The notes below the pieces were generated by a model. It searched no databases, was not told where the DNA came from, and saw nothing but the letters and a program-made list of their open reading frames with translations. This document shows positions 10,101-18,187 of a stretch of DNA of 64,000 nucleotides, in pieces; the first letter of the stretch is position 1; each line of letters begins with the position of its first letter. The DNA comes from Acetonema longum DSM 6540 (GTDB taxonomy: Bacteria > Bacillota > Negativicutes > Sporomusales > Acetonemataceae). Location of the stretch: assembly GCF_000219125.1 (NCBI RefSeq), contig NZ_AFGF01000053.1, positions 24,741 through 88,740 of the forward strand, given 5' to 3'. A program made the translations under genes and the position numbers.

Positions 10101-10495
10101 TTCGCTAATACCTTTTGCATACCGGCTTCCGCCGGGGCCAGAACAATCAGATGCTCGCCGTTCACCAGGCGGCTCAGCAGGTTCAGCCGCCGAGACGCTG
10201 ATTCCACGCTTTTGGCATCCACCGTAAAGGTCACCATATCGGCAGCCGGCAGATCCATGACCGGGACATCCGGCAGCAGTGCCTGCAGGTCTGTACGGTA
10301 TTGTTCCTGGGCATCATAACTGCCGGTAATGATCACGATTGATCGGGGGGAACTTTGATAGGCAGCGGCAATCAGCACGCTTTTAGGCGCGCCGCTCAGA
10401 CCATACACCAGGCTTTGGCTACTTGGCCGCCGGAAAGCCCGGACCCCCTGCTGAAATGACCGGTCTTTCTGTAACATGTAAAATAGGCTGTTCAT
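7190..10495 (-). CDS. mfd: Transcription-repair coupling factor Mfd
   Basis: ATP-driven translocase that removes stalled RNA polymerase and recruits UvrA. It has an N-terminal UvrB-like module, a CarD-like RNAP-interaction domain (GDYVVHVNHGIGKYVG, about residues 430-450), superfamily 2 helicase motifs GDVGFGKTEVA (about 577) and DEEQRFG (about 678), and a C-terminal TRCF domain. The frame stays open upstream to 10597, but I choose ATG at 10495 (MNSLFYMLQKD) because GAGGTG lies just before it; this gives 1101 aa, near the family norm, and the upstream 34 residues do not look like Mfd. Confidence 0.95.
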   Translation of the reverse strand: MNSLFYMLQKDRSFQQGVRAFRRPSSQSLVYGLSGAPKSVLIAAAYQSSPRSIVIITGSYDAQEQYRTDLQALLPDVPVMDLPAADMVTFTVDAKSVESASRRLNLLSRLVNGEHLIVLAPAEAGMQKVLAKNEFLNNRLVLSHSIRLEREELIGSLVRFGYERVDEVNAMGQFSARGGIIDIFPINRDLPVRLELFGDEVDSIRDFDAASQRSLQPVDRAEVLPVIEPEHGAAMADFLTYLTDESVVVFDEPTRVREQMAKTVKENPEIKKQVVTWQTLAESAQKYTVLYLTLMAQKIPHAEPEVMISITAKSIAPFHRQIDYLIEEIKGWQSRHFAILLLLSTWEKAKAVGKSLAEEGVATVIAEAPSELVRGTVHIAVGSLSGGFELPHAQTVVITEQDIFGRQRKKRRLRVAKDQQINYFRDIRTGDYVVHVNHGIGKYVGVETLEVAGIHKDYLLIRYAGEDKLYLPTDQVHLLQKYIGNEGETPRLNRMGGSDWIKAKAKAKAAATDIAKELISLYAARQVTPGYAFAPDMPWQKEFEEAFVFEETPDQLAAIAEVKADMEAPRPMDRLLCGDVGFGKTEVAIRAAFKAVMSGRQVAVLVPTTVLAQQHFQTFSARFAGFGPTVGVISRFRSAKEQKATINRLTAGQIDILIGTHRILQSDVIFKDIGLLIVDEEQRFGVTQKEQLKKWQANIDVLTLTATPIPRTLHMSLAGVRDMSIIETPPEDRFPVQTYVSEYDATVIRDAIRREIKRGGQVYFVYNRVQTIDQLHRQLSEMLPDARIKVAHGQLPEELLEQVMLDFYEGHFDILICTSIIENGLDVPNANTMIVYDADYFGLSQLYQMRGRVGRSHRMAYAYFTYRRDKILTEVAEKRLQAIKEFAELGAGFKIAMRDLEIRGAGNLLGSQQHGHITSVGFEMYCRLLDEAVQELRSDAPVEIPPEPVLELKTEAYLSGDYIQDAMHKIEIYQRIAAVRSEEHIKDLLDELIDRFGDPPATVLNLITVARVKNWARQLGIRSLVERADSLEITFGDKPKVDVTAVMALRTRYPGRVLIIPGPPEIIRLKTVRLGITALEWLEKNLVLLEEKNDKSFSGHG

Positions 10496-10624
10496 AAGCA
10501 CCTCATCAATAACGCCAAAATAGAGCATAAACAAGCCTGCCTTACTACAGCTTGTCGTAAGGCGGTCTGTCTGCTCTGAATCTGTCTTTTTGCTCAAAGA
10601 CGATATATTTCCTAGTCTACTAGT

Positions 10625-10653
10625 ACAATACCATTATTTTTCCCGGGTGACAA
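10625..10653 (-). promoter_or_regulatory. Candidate sigma-A promoter for mfd
   Basis: On the minus strand TTGTCA (10648-10653) and TATTGT (10625-10630) are separated by 17 bp. It would give a leader of about 120 nt before the chosen mfd start. Confidence 0.45.
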
Positions 10654-10671
10654 TGGTTTCATTATAAAATT

Positions 10672-10706
10672 ACGCAGGCGCTTCTAAAAAAAAGAAGCGC
10701 CTGCGT
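10672..10706 (-). terminator. Hairpin after fin
   Basis: A 14-bp GC-rich perfect stem (ACGCAGGCGCTTCT with its complement) with a 7-nt A/T loop lies just past the fin stop codon. The downstream minus-strand tract is only AATTTTAT, so termination strength is uncertain. Confidence 0.6.
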
Positions 10707-10733
10707 AGAAAAACAGCCGTTGACGCGGTCTTC

Positions 10734-10967
10734 TCAATGGAAACCAGCCGTCGGACCGGCAGGGATGGGCCGGGGAAGCAGACTGTCGGCGCAGGCGTCG
10801 CACATAGCCTGAATATACCACATATTACTGGCCGCATCATACCAGACCATCGCCTGGCGTTCTTCCTGGGTCAAACAATCCAGACCCAGCAGGGTTTCAT
10901 CCAAAATCTCCATATCTAATGTGTCAATATCTTCTCCGCAATGAGAACAGGTATAGTGGACTTTCAC
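10734..10967 (-). CDS. fin: Anti-sigma-F factor Fin
   Basis: Small zinc-ribbon-like protein, 77 aa. It has an N-terminal YTCSHCGEDI (CxxC), the family-typical stretch LTQEERQAMVWYD, and a second CDAC pair near residue 58. Fin (YabK) in B. subtilis is made in the forespore and inhibits sigma-F, helping the switch to sigma-G. Its place directly upstream of mfd is the same as in B. subtilis and strongly supports the call. The C-terminal tail is slightly different in composition but the length fits. Confidence 0.85.
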   Translation of the reverse strand: MKVHYTCSHCGEDIDTLDMEILDETLLGLDCLTQEERQAMVWYDAASNMWYIQAMCDACADSLLPRPIPAGPTAGFH

Positions 10968-10999
10968 TCACATTCATCTCCATATAGCACTAATCTATT

Positions 11000-11386
11000 T
11001 TATCGAGTGGCAAACCATCGAAGTATAATCACATTCCACAGTAAATGAACAATGCAGCCGGCTGCCAATCCCAGCCAGATAATACCGGCAAGCCGCCAGC
11101 AGAAAGCGGTAACGGCACCGAAAAAGGTGTGCCCGACGATGCTGAGGATCGCCGCCTTCCAGGCTGTTTCCTGGCTGCTGTACCAGTCATAGGCCGCCTC
11201 AATCACTCCGAACCCGATATGAACCATAATCAGATCGGCCTGAAAATAGTAAGCCGACAGTGTTTTAACGCTTTCCTCCAGTACCGGGCTCAGACTGATT
11301 ACCACATGAGACCCGAACCGCCTGAGCAGTTCCCGATTCAAAAGAAAACTGGCAGCCGCCATTAGCAGGGCCAACAAGTACGCCAT
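11000..11386 (-). CDS. Small membrane protein resembling PrsW/CPBP-type intramembrane proteases
   Basis: A 128-aa protein with about four hydrophobic segments. Within or near them it has a Glu pair followed by Lys (SPVLEESVKT), a GHTFFG motif and a C-terminal HLLWN motif. Glu-Glu plus two separated His residues in membrane helices is the active-site pattern of PrsW and related metal-dependent intramembrane proteases. It is shorter than typical PrsW. Start ATG at 11386 follows TAGGAGGA (TCCTCCTA on plus). The next minus-strand gene is fin. Function is inferred only from the motif layout; it could be a structural homologue without protease activity. Confidence 0.5.
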   Translation of the reverse strand: MAYLLALLMAAASFLLNRELLRRFGSHVVISLSPVLEESVKTLSAYYFQADLIMVHIGFGVIEAAYDWYSSQETAWKAAILSIVGHTFFGAVTAFCWRLAGIIWLGLAAGCIVHLLWNVIILRWFATR

Positions 11387-11415
11387 TCTATCCTCCTAAG
11401 ACTCTGCGCAAGAAC

Positions 11416-11653
11416 TCATCTGCAGCCTCGAATCCGGAATCGTTCAAAAAGGTTCAGATGCTAGGTAAGAGCAACGCCTGCATTGCCGTACTGAAGGAAT
11501 TCAGGTGACGGCTTATGAGAAATCATTTGCTACTGCCTATCTCCCGAAAAGCCACAAATTCTGACGCAGCGCGACGAGGACGGGCGTGAGGCTGTATGTT
11601 TGTGGAGGGTACGTCGATAGTGACGCGGATGGGCATTTTTCAACGGTCCCCTA
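11416..11653. repeat. Intergenic inverted-repeat element, copy A (internally shortened)
   Basis: Same family as the elements at 12608-12868 and 17829-18185. The left end contains GGAATCGTTCAAAAAGG and the right end, read on the opposite strand, GGGACCGTTGAAAAATG, i.e. imperfect terminal inverted repeats. The middle (GCTAGGTAAGAGCAACGCC onward) matches copy C closely, but about 130 bp near the right end of copy C are absent. No coding potential is credible. Confidence 0.75.
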
Positions 11654-12553
11654 AGGTAATAAACTTAGAGGGTCCAAGGCCTCTTCATTCCGTCTGATCT
11701 CAAAATGAAGATGGGGACCGGTGGAAAGGCCGGAATTGCCCATGTAGGCAATCGGCTGCCCGGCTGCAACATAATCGCCCTTATTGATTTCATAATCTGA
11801 CAGGTGGCCATAAACTGTACTGAATCCTTGGCCGTGTTCGATAATAATCGTTCTGCCGTAGCCGCCCAGCCACCCTGCAAAAGATACTCTGCCGCTTTGC
11901 GCAGCCATAACGATGGTGCCGATATGGTTGGCGATATCAATGCCGGAGTGAAGCCGTCCCCAGCGCCAGCCAAACAAGGAGGTCATCTCCCCGTAAGTCG
12001 GCCAGATAAATCGTCCGTACCGGCTGCGGGCGGCGAGGCTTCGTCTTGGTTTGCCGCCGGGAATCCATAATCTTTCCCCGGTGCGGAGCAGGCTGTCCTG
12101 TTTATGGTTTGCCGCCGTAATAGCGGAAAGGTCTACACCATAACCATGGGCAATATCCCACAGGGTTTCTCCCTGGTTAACGGTATGCATTACGCCTTTT
12201 TGCGGCATGATGATCAGGCTGTCCCCCGGATGAATCAACTCATTGGTCTCGGGGTTGGCGCCCAGAATGGTATCCACGTCAATATCATAACGCTCGGCGA
12301 TTTCACTGAGCGTTTCGCCTGCCTGCACCACATGAGAGACGATGGCACGCCGGGGTTTGGCGGTAGCAGTAAGGGGTTGCTCTACATTCAAGTCTCTGAG
12401 ACTGTCGCCCTGGCCTGCTTCATAAGAAGCCGCAGGCGAAAGGGGAATCGGTTCGCTAAAGGGATGACGAGACGGCAGAAGCCAAAAGATAAGCGGCACA
12501 AGGACAGCGGCCAACGGAACGTAAAACCATTTGGTCCTTGCTTGTGATGGCAA
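11651..12553 (-). CDS. LysM-M23 cell-wall endopeptidase
   Basis: Exported, membrane-anchored peptidoglycan hydrolase, 300 aa. One N-terminal hydrophobic helix (about 10-25) is followed by two LysM repeats (about 75-118 and 122-165, each with GETL) and a C-terminal M23/LytM domain with metal ligands in HSGIDIA and HLHFEI. LysM binds glycan; M23 cleaves peptide cross-links. The start appears to be TTG at 12553 with GAGGTG upstream; an in-frame stop lies just before it. Related proteins act in division, sporulation engulfment or wall turnover; the sequence does not decide which. Its stop lies at the edge of repeat copy A. Confidence 0.88.
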   Translation of the reverse strand: MPSQARTKWFYVPLAAVLVPLIFWLLPSRHPFSEPIPLSPAASYEAGQGDSLRDLNVEQPLTATAKPRRAIVSHVVQAGETLSEIAERYDIDVDTILGANPETNELIHPGDSLIIMPQKGVMHTVNQGETLWDIAHGYGVDLSAITAANHKQDSLLRTGERLWIPGGKPRRSLAARSRYGRFIWPTYGEMTSLFGWRWGRLHSGIDIANHIGTIVMAAQSGRVSFAGWLGGYGRTIIIEHGQGFSTVYGHLSDYEINKGDYVAAGQPIAYMGNSGLSTGPHLHFEIRRNEEALDPLSLLP

Positions 12554-12607
12554 ACAAAATCACCTCAGGCATAGCATGTACCAGTGACACCCAATTTATA
12601 CATCTTT

Positions 12608-12868
12608 CAGGAGACCGTTGAAAAAGGCCCGTCTGCGTTGTCAGGTCTGCGGGCGCGCTCAGTCAGAAAGCGTCTCTTTTCGAATTTTAGTCAATAGATA
12701 TTTTTGCTGTGACTACGTCGAAAAGCGACCTGCTTTCTTTCTGATCTCACGATGCTCCGCATCTTTCTAGTATCGACGTACCCTTCCGAACGTACAGTCT
12801 CACGCGCGTCCTCGACCTTCCTAGCATCTGGACCTTTTTGAACGGTCCCAGATTCGAGGCTGCAGATG
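12608..12868. repeat. Intergenic inverted-repeat element, copy B (inverted)
   Basis: Runs opposite to copies A and C. It starts GGAGACCGTTGAAAAAGG and ends, read in reverse, GGGACCGTTCAAAAAGGTCC, with an extended outer part TCATCTGCAGCCTCGAATC shared with copy A. Compared with copy C it lacks the AAGAGCAACGCC segment but keeps the segment with GATGCGGAGCATCGTGAGATC. It fills most of the 405-bp gap between the M23 gene and glpX. Confidence 0.75.
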
Positions 12869-12904
12869 ATTTTTACAATAGTCGAGAAGCCAATACGAAG
12901 GCGT

Positions 12905-12934
12905 AAAAAAACAGCCTGGCAAGTGGCAGGCTGT
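12905..12934 (-). terminator. Terminator after glpX
   Basis: An 8-bp stem ACAGCCTG/CAGGCTGT is followed on the minus strand by seven T residues, about 25 bp past the glpX stop. Confidence 0.85.
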
Positions 12935-12958
12935 TCAGGCTGTAAAATTTATGAATGA

Positions 12959-13954
12959 TTAGGACCGTTTAATCAGAAGCGGCTTCTGATCATACTTATG
13001 AATGGCGTCAATAAATCGGACAGTGCCGGATGCTTTGCGCATGACCAGCGAATGGGTCCGGACCCCGCCGCCAAAATAGCGGACTCCGTTCAGCAGGTCC
13101 CCCTGGGTGATGGCGGTGGACGCAAAAATTACATCATCGCTGCTGACCAGATCATTGATTGTCAGAACTTTATTAATATCGGCGAGTCCCATGCTTTTGG
13201 CCCGTTGGATCTGGGTGGCTTTTTCCGCGTCCGAACCATCAGGCCAGAGCCGGCCCTGCATGTCACCGCCCAGACATTTCACCGCAGCGGCGGCCAAAAC
13301 TCCTTCCGGGGCGCCGCCGATGCCCAGCATCATATGGACACCGGTACCCTCAATGGCGGCATTAACCGCCGGCGACACATCGCCATCAGAAATCAGTTTG
13401 ATTCTGGCGCCGGCATCCCGGACTTGTTTAATGATGCCTTCATGACGCGGCCGATCCAGAATGACCACGGTCAGATCTTCCACCGAGCGCTCCAGCGCCG
13501 AGGCAACCGCTTTCAGATTCTCCTTCACCGGAGCGTCAATATGGATCTTGCCCGCCGCCTTAGGACCTACGGCAATTTTGTCCATATACATATCCGGCGC
13601 ATGCAGCAGCCCGCCTTTGGGGGCAATGGCCAAAACGGCGATAGCACCGGGCAGGCCTTTGGCTACCAGATTGGTGCCTTCCAACGGGTCTACGGCAATA
13701 TCCACTTCCGGTCCGCCTGCTCCTACTTTTTCCCCGATATACAACATCGGCGCCTCATCCATCTCTCCTTCGCCGATGACTACAGTACCACTGATGCTGA
13801 CGGTGTCGAACATAGTCCGCATGGCGTCAACCGCCGCCTGATCCGCCGCAATCTTGTCTCCCTTTCCCATCCAGCGGCCACAGGCAATGGCTGCCATCTC
13901 GGTTACCCGAGCAAATTCCAGCGCTAATTCTCGATCCATACAAACCATTTTCAT
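12959..13954 (-). CDS. glpX: Class II fructose-1,6-bisphosphatase GlpX
   Basis: Gluconeogenic enzyme removing the 1-phosphate from fructose 1,6-bisphosphate; 331 aa. GlpX hallmarks are visible: DRELALEFARVTEMAAIACG near the N-terminus, VVIGEGEMDEAPML (metal/phosphate site, about 60-73), VDPLEGTNL (about 90) and GIGGAPEGVLAA (about 215). ATG at 13954 follows GGAGAGGG; a second ATG two codons later is also possible. The upstream gene on the same strand is the transaldolase-like fsa, the usual partner in Firmicutes; both act in central carbon metabolism. Confidence 0.95.
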   Translation of the reverse strand: MKMVCMDRELALEFARVTEMAAIACGRWMGKGDKIAADQAAVDAMRTMFDTVSISGTVVIGEGEMDEAPMLYIGEKVGAGGPEVDIAVDPLEGTNLVAKGLPGAIAVLAIAPKGGLLHAPDMYMDKIAVGPKAAGKIHIDAPVKENLKAVASALERSVEDLTVVILDRPRHEGIIKQVRDAGARIKLISDGDVSPAVNAAIEGTGVHMMLGIGGAPEGVLAAAAVKCLGGDMQGRLWPDGSDAEKATQIQRAKSMGLADINKVLTINDLVSSDDVIFASTAITQGDLLNGVRYFGGGVRTHSLVMRKASGTVRFIDAIHKYDQKPLLIKRS

Positions 13955-14080
13955 ACCCTCTCCATCATTTACTGCATTTATGATTTATGCTGTACAATAT
14001 GACCGACGAACTTCATATGTGCTACACTATTATCTTAATATATTGCTGCATATTTGTCACTATATATTTGATATTTGCTA

Positions 14081-14725
14081 TTACATATTCGCTTTCTTCC
14101 AGTCCTCTAAGAATCGGGCGATACCGGCGTCGGTGAGGGGATGGTTCAACAAGGAGACTAATACTTTATAGGGCACAGTGGCGATATGAGAACCGGCCAG
14201 CGCCGCCTGAGTCACATGCAGGGGATGCCGGACGCTGGCGGCAATAACCTCGGTATTAATGTCATGAATGGCGAAAATATCAGTCACATCTTTGATCAGC
14301 TTAATGCCGTCTTCACTGATATCGTCCAGCCGGCCGACAAAAGGACTGACAAAACTGGCGCCGGCTCTGGCAGCCAGCAGCGCCTGATTGGCGGAAAAAA
14401 TCAAGGTGACATTGGTTTTTATTCCCTCGGCAGCCAGTGCACTGACCGTTTTCAATCCGTCAAGCGTAATAGGGACCTTAATTACCACATTATCGGCAAT
14501 TTGGGCCAATTGCCGCGCCTCAGGCACCATTTCCTCATACCTGGCGCTGATGACTTCAGCGCTGACCGGTCCCTTAACAATCGAAGCAATTTCCCGGATA
14601 ACCCCTTTGATATCCTGCTTTTCCCTGGCGATCAGGGAAGGGTTGGTTGTCACCCCGGCAATAACCCCCAAGGCGTGCGCTTCTCTTACCTCAGCAATGT
14701 TAGCGCTGTCGAGAAAAAATTTCAT
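14081..14725 (-). CDS. fsa: Fructose-6-phosphate aldolase/transaldolase (TalC-Fsa family)
   Basis: Small transaldolase-family protein, 214 aa, opening [20 protein letters not shown]. The Schiff-base Lys lies in NVVIKVPIT (about residue 83), and SPFVGRLDD is the conserved phosphate-binding region. Family members interconvert C6 and C3 sugars. Sequence alone rarely separates fructose-6-phosphate aldolase from true transaldolase; B. subtilis YwjH, a close positional equivalent near glpX and spo0F, is annotated as transaldolase. ATG at 14725 has GAGGGGAAACAA upstream. Confidence 0.9.
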   Translation of the reverse strand: MKFFLDSANIAEVREAHALGVIAGVTTNPSLIAREKQDIKGVIREIASIVKGPVSAEVISARYEEMVPEARQLAQIADNVVIKVPITLDGLKTVSALAAEGIKTNVTLIFSANQALLAARAGASFVSPFVGRLDDISEDGIKLIKDVTDIFAIHDINTEVIAASVRHPLHVTQAALAGSHIATVPYKVLVSLLNHPLTDAGIARFLEDWKKANM

Positions 14726-14760
14726 TTGTTTCCCCTCCTCAAGAGATGCTTTCCTGGTTA

Positions 14761-15387
14761 CTATTTGGGTTGCGTCTTCCTTCGCCGATTCCTTGGCGCC
14801 GGAATCAGCTCAATACGGTTCAGGGATTCTAGCTGCAAAACGTCCCGGTCGCTTTTGGCCTGTAAAAGCAAGCTGGAACCGCATTTCTGACAATGGAGCA
14901 CGATATGATTGGAAATGACATCCGCTTCAATCTGACTGCTGCCGCAGCGGCAGATGACACCGCCCTTTTCAGCAATATCATGAACCTTATTCAGCATATC
15001 AATCATGACTTGCGGATCTTCCATCAAGTCGTCGGTAGCGGTATTCACCTCACGGGCGTGCGCTTCAATCACTGTCTCGATCTGCGCCCGGTCGCCGATG
15101 ATGCCTAATTCTAGATTTTTCTCCTCACAATATACTTTGCGAGGCTGCGAAGCAGTATACTTTTTCGTTATGCAAATTTTATGGTGTTTTTCGCATAAAA
15201 CACAGTACAGGTCAAGGATAAACTGACCGTGGCGGGTACTCATCAGATAACCGTGACGCTGGCCGCAACTGCAGGACAATGCCTGACGCGCGGTATCTTT
15301 GCTGGTAAATGGCGAAACGTCGTACATACTGATCCGGCCGCAGTGTGAGCAATATAAAGCCAGTGTAGAAACGGTTCTAATAATCAT
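14761..15387 (-). CDS. Conserved Cys-rich (zinc-ribbon-like) protein of unknown function
   Basis: I do not recognise a named family. The 208-aa protein has several metal-ligand-like Cys pairs: YCSHCG near the N-terminus, SCSCG (about 40), YCVLCEKHH (about 64), a later ICRCG (about 150), and HCQKCG (about 173), suggesting two or three zinc-binding units. The C-terminus is basic ([10 protein letters not shown]). Start at ATG 15387 is favoured by AGGAGGGCAGGT upstream; the frame is open further but without a better ribosome site. It sits between spo0F and fsa, 35 bp from fsa, and is probably co-transcribed with fsa and glpX. A nucleic-acid or regulatory role is possible but unproven. Confidence 0.6.
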   Translation of the reverse strand: MIIRTVSTLALYCSHCGRISMYDVSPFTSKDTARQALSCSCGQRHGYLMSTRHGQFILDLYCVLCEKHHKICITKKYTASQPRKVYCEEKNLELGIIGDRAQIETVIEAHAREVNTATDDLMEDPQVMIDMLNKVHDIAEKGGVICRCGSSQIEADVISNHIVLHCQKCGSSLLLQAKSDRDVLQLESLNRIELIPAPRNRRRKTQPK

Positions 15388-15462
15388 ACCTGCCCTCCTT
15401 TCGTCTATTGATTTCGCCATGCGGCAAAAAAATCCTGCCTGGCAAAATTGGCTAGAACGGGT

Positions 15463-15520
15463 AAAAGCCCTTTACCGCCATGGCCGGATTACCCGAACCA
15501 AACCAGCATAAAGGGCTTTT
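15463..15520 (-). terminator. Long-loop hairpin after spo0F
   Basis: A 12-bp perfect stem (AAAAGCCCTTTA / TAAAGGGCTTTT) encloses a 34-nt loop downstream of spo0F. It may act as a terminator, though the loop is unusually large. Confidence 0.5.
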
Positions 15521-15596
15521 GACTTCAAGTAGTTTCATGCAGGAAACTGGTTGTCTGATATGAATCATGGATATACCGGGAATACCCAAGATACCG

Positions 15597-15998
15597 TTAT
15601 ACAATCTGCAGTTTTAAGGTATCTGACGGTTCGTTGAGACTGGTTTGTATCAACTGACACAACTCAATAATATCAAAAGGTTTGGTTATATAGGCAGCAG
15701 CTCCGATTTCCTTTGCTTCATTGACCAGATCCAATTCACCGTAAGCAGTCATCATGATTACCTTTCCACCCTGACCCAAACGCTTTAGTTCCCGCAATGT
15801 CTCAATTCCATCCATCCCAGGCATTTTCATGTCCATGAGAATAAGGGCCGGTTTTAGTTCCCGCGCTTTTTGCAAACCTTCATAACCATTCGATGCATTA
15901 GCCACGGTGTACCCGTTTTCCGCCAATACTTCCGTCAATAGTCGTCTGATTCCCGGCTGATCATCAATGACCAAAATCGTTGGTTGCGTATTGGGCAT
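15597..15998 (-). CDS. spo0F: Sporulation phosphorelay receiver protein Spo0F
   Basis: Stand-alone response-regulator receiver domain, 133 aa, with no output domain: acidic pair VIDDQ, phospho-Asp in LILMDMKMPG, Thr in MMTAYGE and Lys in YITKPFD. In the sporulation phosphorelay Spo0F takes phosphate from sensor kinases and passes it to Spo0B or its substitute and then Spo0A. The position between pyrG-side genes and fsa/glpX is that of B. subtilis spo0F. I start at ATG 15998, six bases after GGGGGTG; an in-frame GTG at 16007 is less likely. A CheY-like role cannot be excluded. Confidence 0.8.
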   Translation of the reverse strand: MPNTQPTILVIDDQPGIRRLLTEVLAENGYTVANASNGYEGLQKARELKPALILMDMKMPGMDGIETLRELKRLGQGGKVIMMTAYGELDLVNEAKEIGAAAYITKPFDIIELCQLIQTSLNEPSDTLKLQIV

Positions 15999-16132
15999 AA
16001 GAGTCACCCCCGCTCAAATTCGCACTAGGAGACCGTTGAGATATAAACCAGTTTAAACAGCCCGGATGTGAGATCAAAACGAGTTTACAACGGGCTCTTA
16101 TGGTTTATTGTGCTGAATAAGATATTCGCACT

Positions 16133-16166
16133 AGAAAAAAAATTTCCTGCCATATAACAGGAAATT
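16133..16166 (-). terminator. Terminator after the YIP1-family gene
   Basis: A 9-bp stem AATTTCCTG/CAGGAAATT is followed on the minus strand by eight T residues, about 45 bp past the gene end. Confidence 0.85.
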
Positions 16167-16211
16167 AATGGATATTTTAAAAATTTTTATTTTTGTGTTA
16201 AATTCTATTAA

Positions 16212-16829
16212 TCACTGATTCCCTATATATAATGCCAGAGCAACCGCCGCGATGATGACCGCAAAAATAGCTGTCAGCACCGCCAGCAGCAAGGGCAGCA
16301 ACAGAATCAAAACAGCCTTTCGGGCCGACAGACAATAATTTTCCTGTATCGATTTCATATCCAGATACAAAGTCCAGGCCCATATCAAAAAGGTACCGCT
16401 GCCCAGACAAACCGGCCGCACCGTCTCCGGTAAAAGAGCCAGGACCATTAACAGAGGCACTATAAACAGACGTGGCAGATAAGTAAAGCCGGTCGCACTG
16501 AAAAGTCCCAAGGCACTGCCTGTGCCGCCGGTGAATTCCGCGATCAGGTGAAACACCGCTGTACCCAGAAACCAGGTAAGGGCTCCGCCGAAAATCTGAA
16601 GGGCCATCAAAACCCCGGTCAGGCCAGTGCCTAAGAATTCCTGTCCGTAGATCTCCATGGCCAAAAGCGGCAGCATGGTTCCGGCCAAAAAGGTAACGAA
16701 CGTCCCGGCGACAGGCTTGCGCCGGGTAATATAGCGGATGGCGTCAACCGGCCGGAATAGCACATCATACCAGATTTCCCAAATGGACTGCTTTACATCT
16801 AATTCTTCCTCCACCCATTCTTCTCCCAT
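16212..16829 (-). CDS. YIP1-family membrane protein
   Basis: A 205-aa protein with five hydrophobic segments after an acidic N-terminus that leads into IWYDVLFRPVDAIRYI, a typical opening of bacterial Yip1-domain proteins (short amphipathic start with Arg-Pro followed by four or five helices). Function of bacterial members is unknown; they are often beside proteases or transporters. It begins directly after sppA stops (about 1 bp), so the two form an operon and may be coupled. Confidence 0.7.
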   Translation of the reverse strand: MGEEWVEEELDVKQSIWEIWYDVLFRPVDAIRYITRRKPVAGTFVTFLAGTMLPLLAMEIYGQEFLGTGLTGVLMALQIFGGALTWFLGTAVFHLIAEFTGGTGSALGLFSATGFTYLPRLFIVPLLMVLALLPETVRPVCLGSGTFLIWAWTLYLDMKSIQENYCLSARKAVLILLLPLLLAVLTAIFAVIIAAVALALYIGNQ

Positions 16830-16830
16830 G

Positions 16831-17769
16831 TCACTGCACCTGCCATTCCTGCGGCATGGCCAGCGGAGCTGTCAGAAGAGTATCGGGTCGCAGCTGCCGG
16901 TATAACATGTTTTCCAGGCTGATTTGACTTTTGACGCTTCCGAACAGGAGGGACCAGGGATTGAATTCGCCATATTCCTTGATTTCTACTTTGCCGCTTA
17001 AACCGGCCAATTGTTTTGCTCCCTCCAGGGCATCATACATATTTCCCAGTTCATCAACCAATCCCAGGGCTTTGGCCTGATTACCGGTGTAGATACGGCC
17101 GTCGGCCAACTGCCGGACTTTCTCCGGGTCCAGATTCCGGCCCTGAGCCACCACCTGGACAAACTGCTCATACAGATCATCCACCATGGACTGGACAATT
17201 GCTCTCTCCGCCGGAGTAAGGGATCGTTCCGGCGCAAGCATGTCTTTGTGGGGCCCGCTCTTGATTTTTTCCTGGTAAATACCAATTTTTTGATACAACT
17301 CCTGCCAGTTGGCGTAAGGGATATAGACGCCGATACTGCCCGTGAGGGTAGCCGGGTTGGCATAAATCTTATCAGTGGTGGCTGCCAGCCAATAACCGCC
17401 TGAAGCGGCCATGTCAGCCATGGAGGTCACAATAATTTTACCCGACTGTCGGACTTTTTTAATTTCCTCCCCCACTTCCTGGGAAGCCGGAGCGCTGCCG
17501 CCGGGGCTGTTAATCCTGAGCAAAATGGCTTTGACCGTGGCATCTTCCTTAGCTGCGTGAAGCTGGCGAATAATAGCGTCGGTCCCGCCACTGGCGCCCA
17601 GAAGTCCCGCCTCGCCCCGTCCCCCTATCATTATCCCGTCTACATAAATCACGGCAATCTTCGCCGCGCCACTTCTGCTCTGCCGGGGGGACATAAAAGC
17701 CAACGTAATAAGCGACAGAACAACTACAATCAGGATAATCACCATGACTGCTTTTTTGTGCATGCCCAA
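16831..17769 (-). CDS. sppA: Signal peptide peptidase SppA (S49 family)
   Basis: Membrane-anchored serine protease that degrades leftover signal peptides, 312 aa. An N-terminal hydrophobic helix (about 7-27) precedes the catalytic region: Ser in MAASGGYWLA (about 148) and the general-base Lys in KSGPHKDML (about 200), the Ser-Lys dyad of short Gram-positive-type SppA. GSIGVY and NSPGG motifs are also present. The next gene, a YIP1-family membrane protein, follows immediately. No ribosome-site conflict with ATG at 17769 (AGGAGGTTTTGGGC upstream). Confidence 0.92.
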   Translation of the reverse strand: MGMHKKAVMVIILIVVVLSLITLAFMSPRQSRSGAAKIAVIYVDGIMIGGRGEAGLLGASGGTDAIIRQLHAAKEDATVKAILLRINSPGGSAPASQEVGEEIKKVRQSGKIIVTSMADMAASGGYWLAATTDKIYANPATLTGSIGVYIPYANWQELYQKIGIYQEKIKSGPHKDMLAPERSLTPAERAIVQSMVDDLYEQFVQVVAQGRNLDPEKVRQLADGRIYTGNQAKALGLVDELGNMYDALEGAKQLAGLSGKVEIKEYGEFNPWSLLFGSVKSQISLENMLYRQLRPDTLLTAPLAMPQEWQVQ

Positions 17770-17828
17770 AACCTCCTCTTGGCTATCTCATTTCAATTAG
17801 TTTACCCCAGTCTTAAAAATCTGTTGAA

Positions 17829-18185
17829 TCCTCGAATCAGGAACCGTTCAAAAAAGTCCAGATGCTAGGCAAGAGCAACGCCTGCGTTGCCGTACTGAAG
17901 GAATTTAGGTGACTTTTCGGCCTATGAAAATCATTCGCTACCGCCTATCTCCCGAAAAGTCACAAATTCTGATGCAGCGCGGCAAGGACGGGCGTGAGAC
18001 TGTACGTTTGGAGGGTATGTCGATACTAGAACGATGCGGAGCATCGTGAGATCAGAAGAAAACAAATCACTTTCGATGGAGTCACAGCAAAACAGACTGC
18101 TGCATACGAATCCGCAAGGGATGTTTTCTGAATGAGACCGCCCGCACGAGCAACAACGCAGATGGACCATTTTGAACGGTTCCCT
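17829..18185. repeat. Intergenic inverted-repeat element, copy C (longest)
   Basis: The most complete of three copies. The left terminus contains GGAACCGTTCAAAAAAGTCC and the right terminus, read in reverse, GGAACCGTTCAAAATGGTCC, giving about 26-bp imperfect terminal inverted repeats around a roughly 300-bp body. An internal palindrome GATGCGGAGCATC lies at about 18034. The short frames inside are not credible genes. It occupies most of the 460-bp gap between sppA and pyrG. Confidence 0.8.
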
Positions 18186-18187
18186 GG

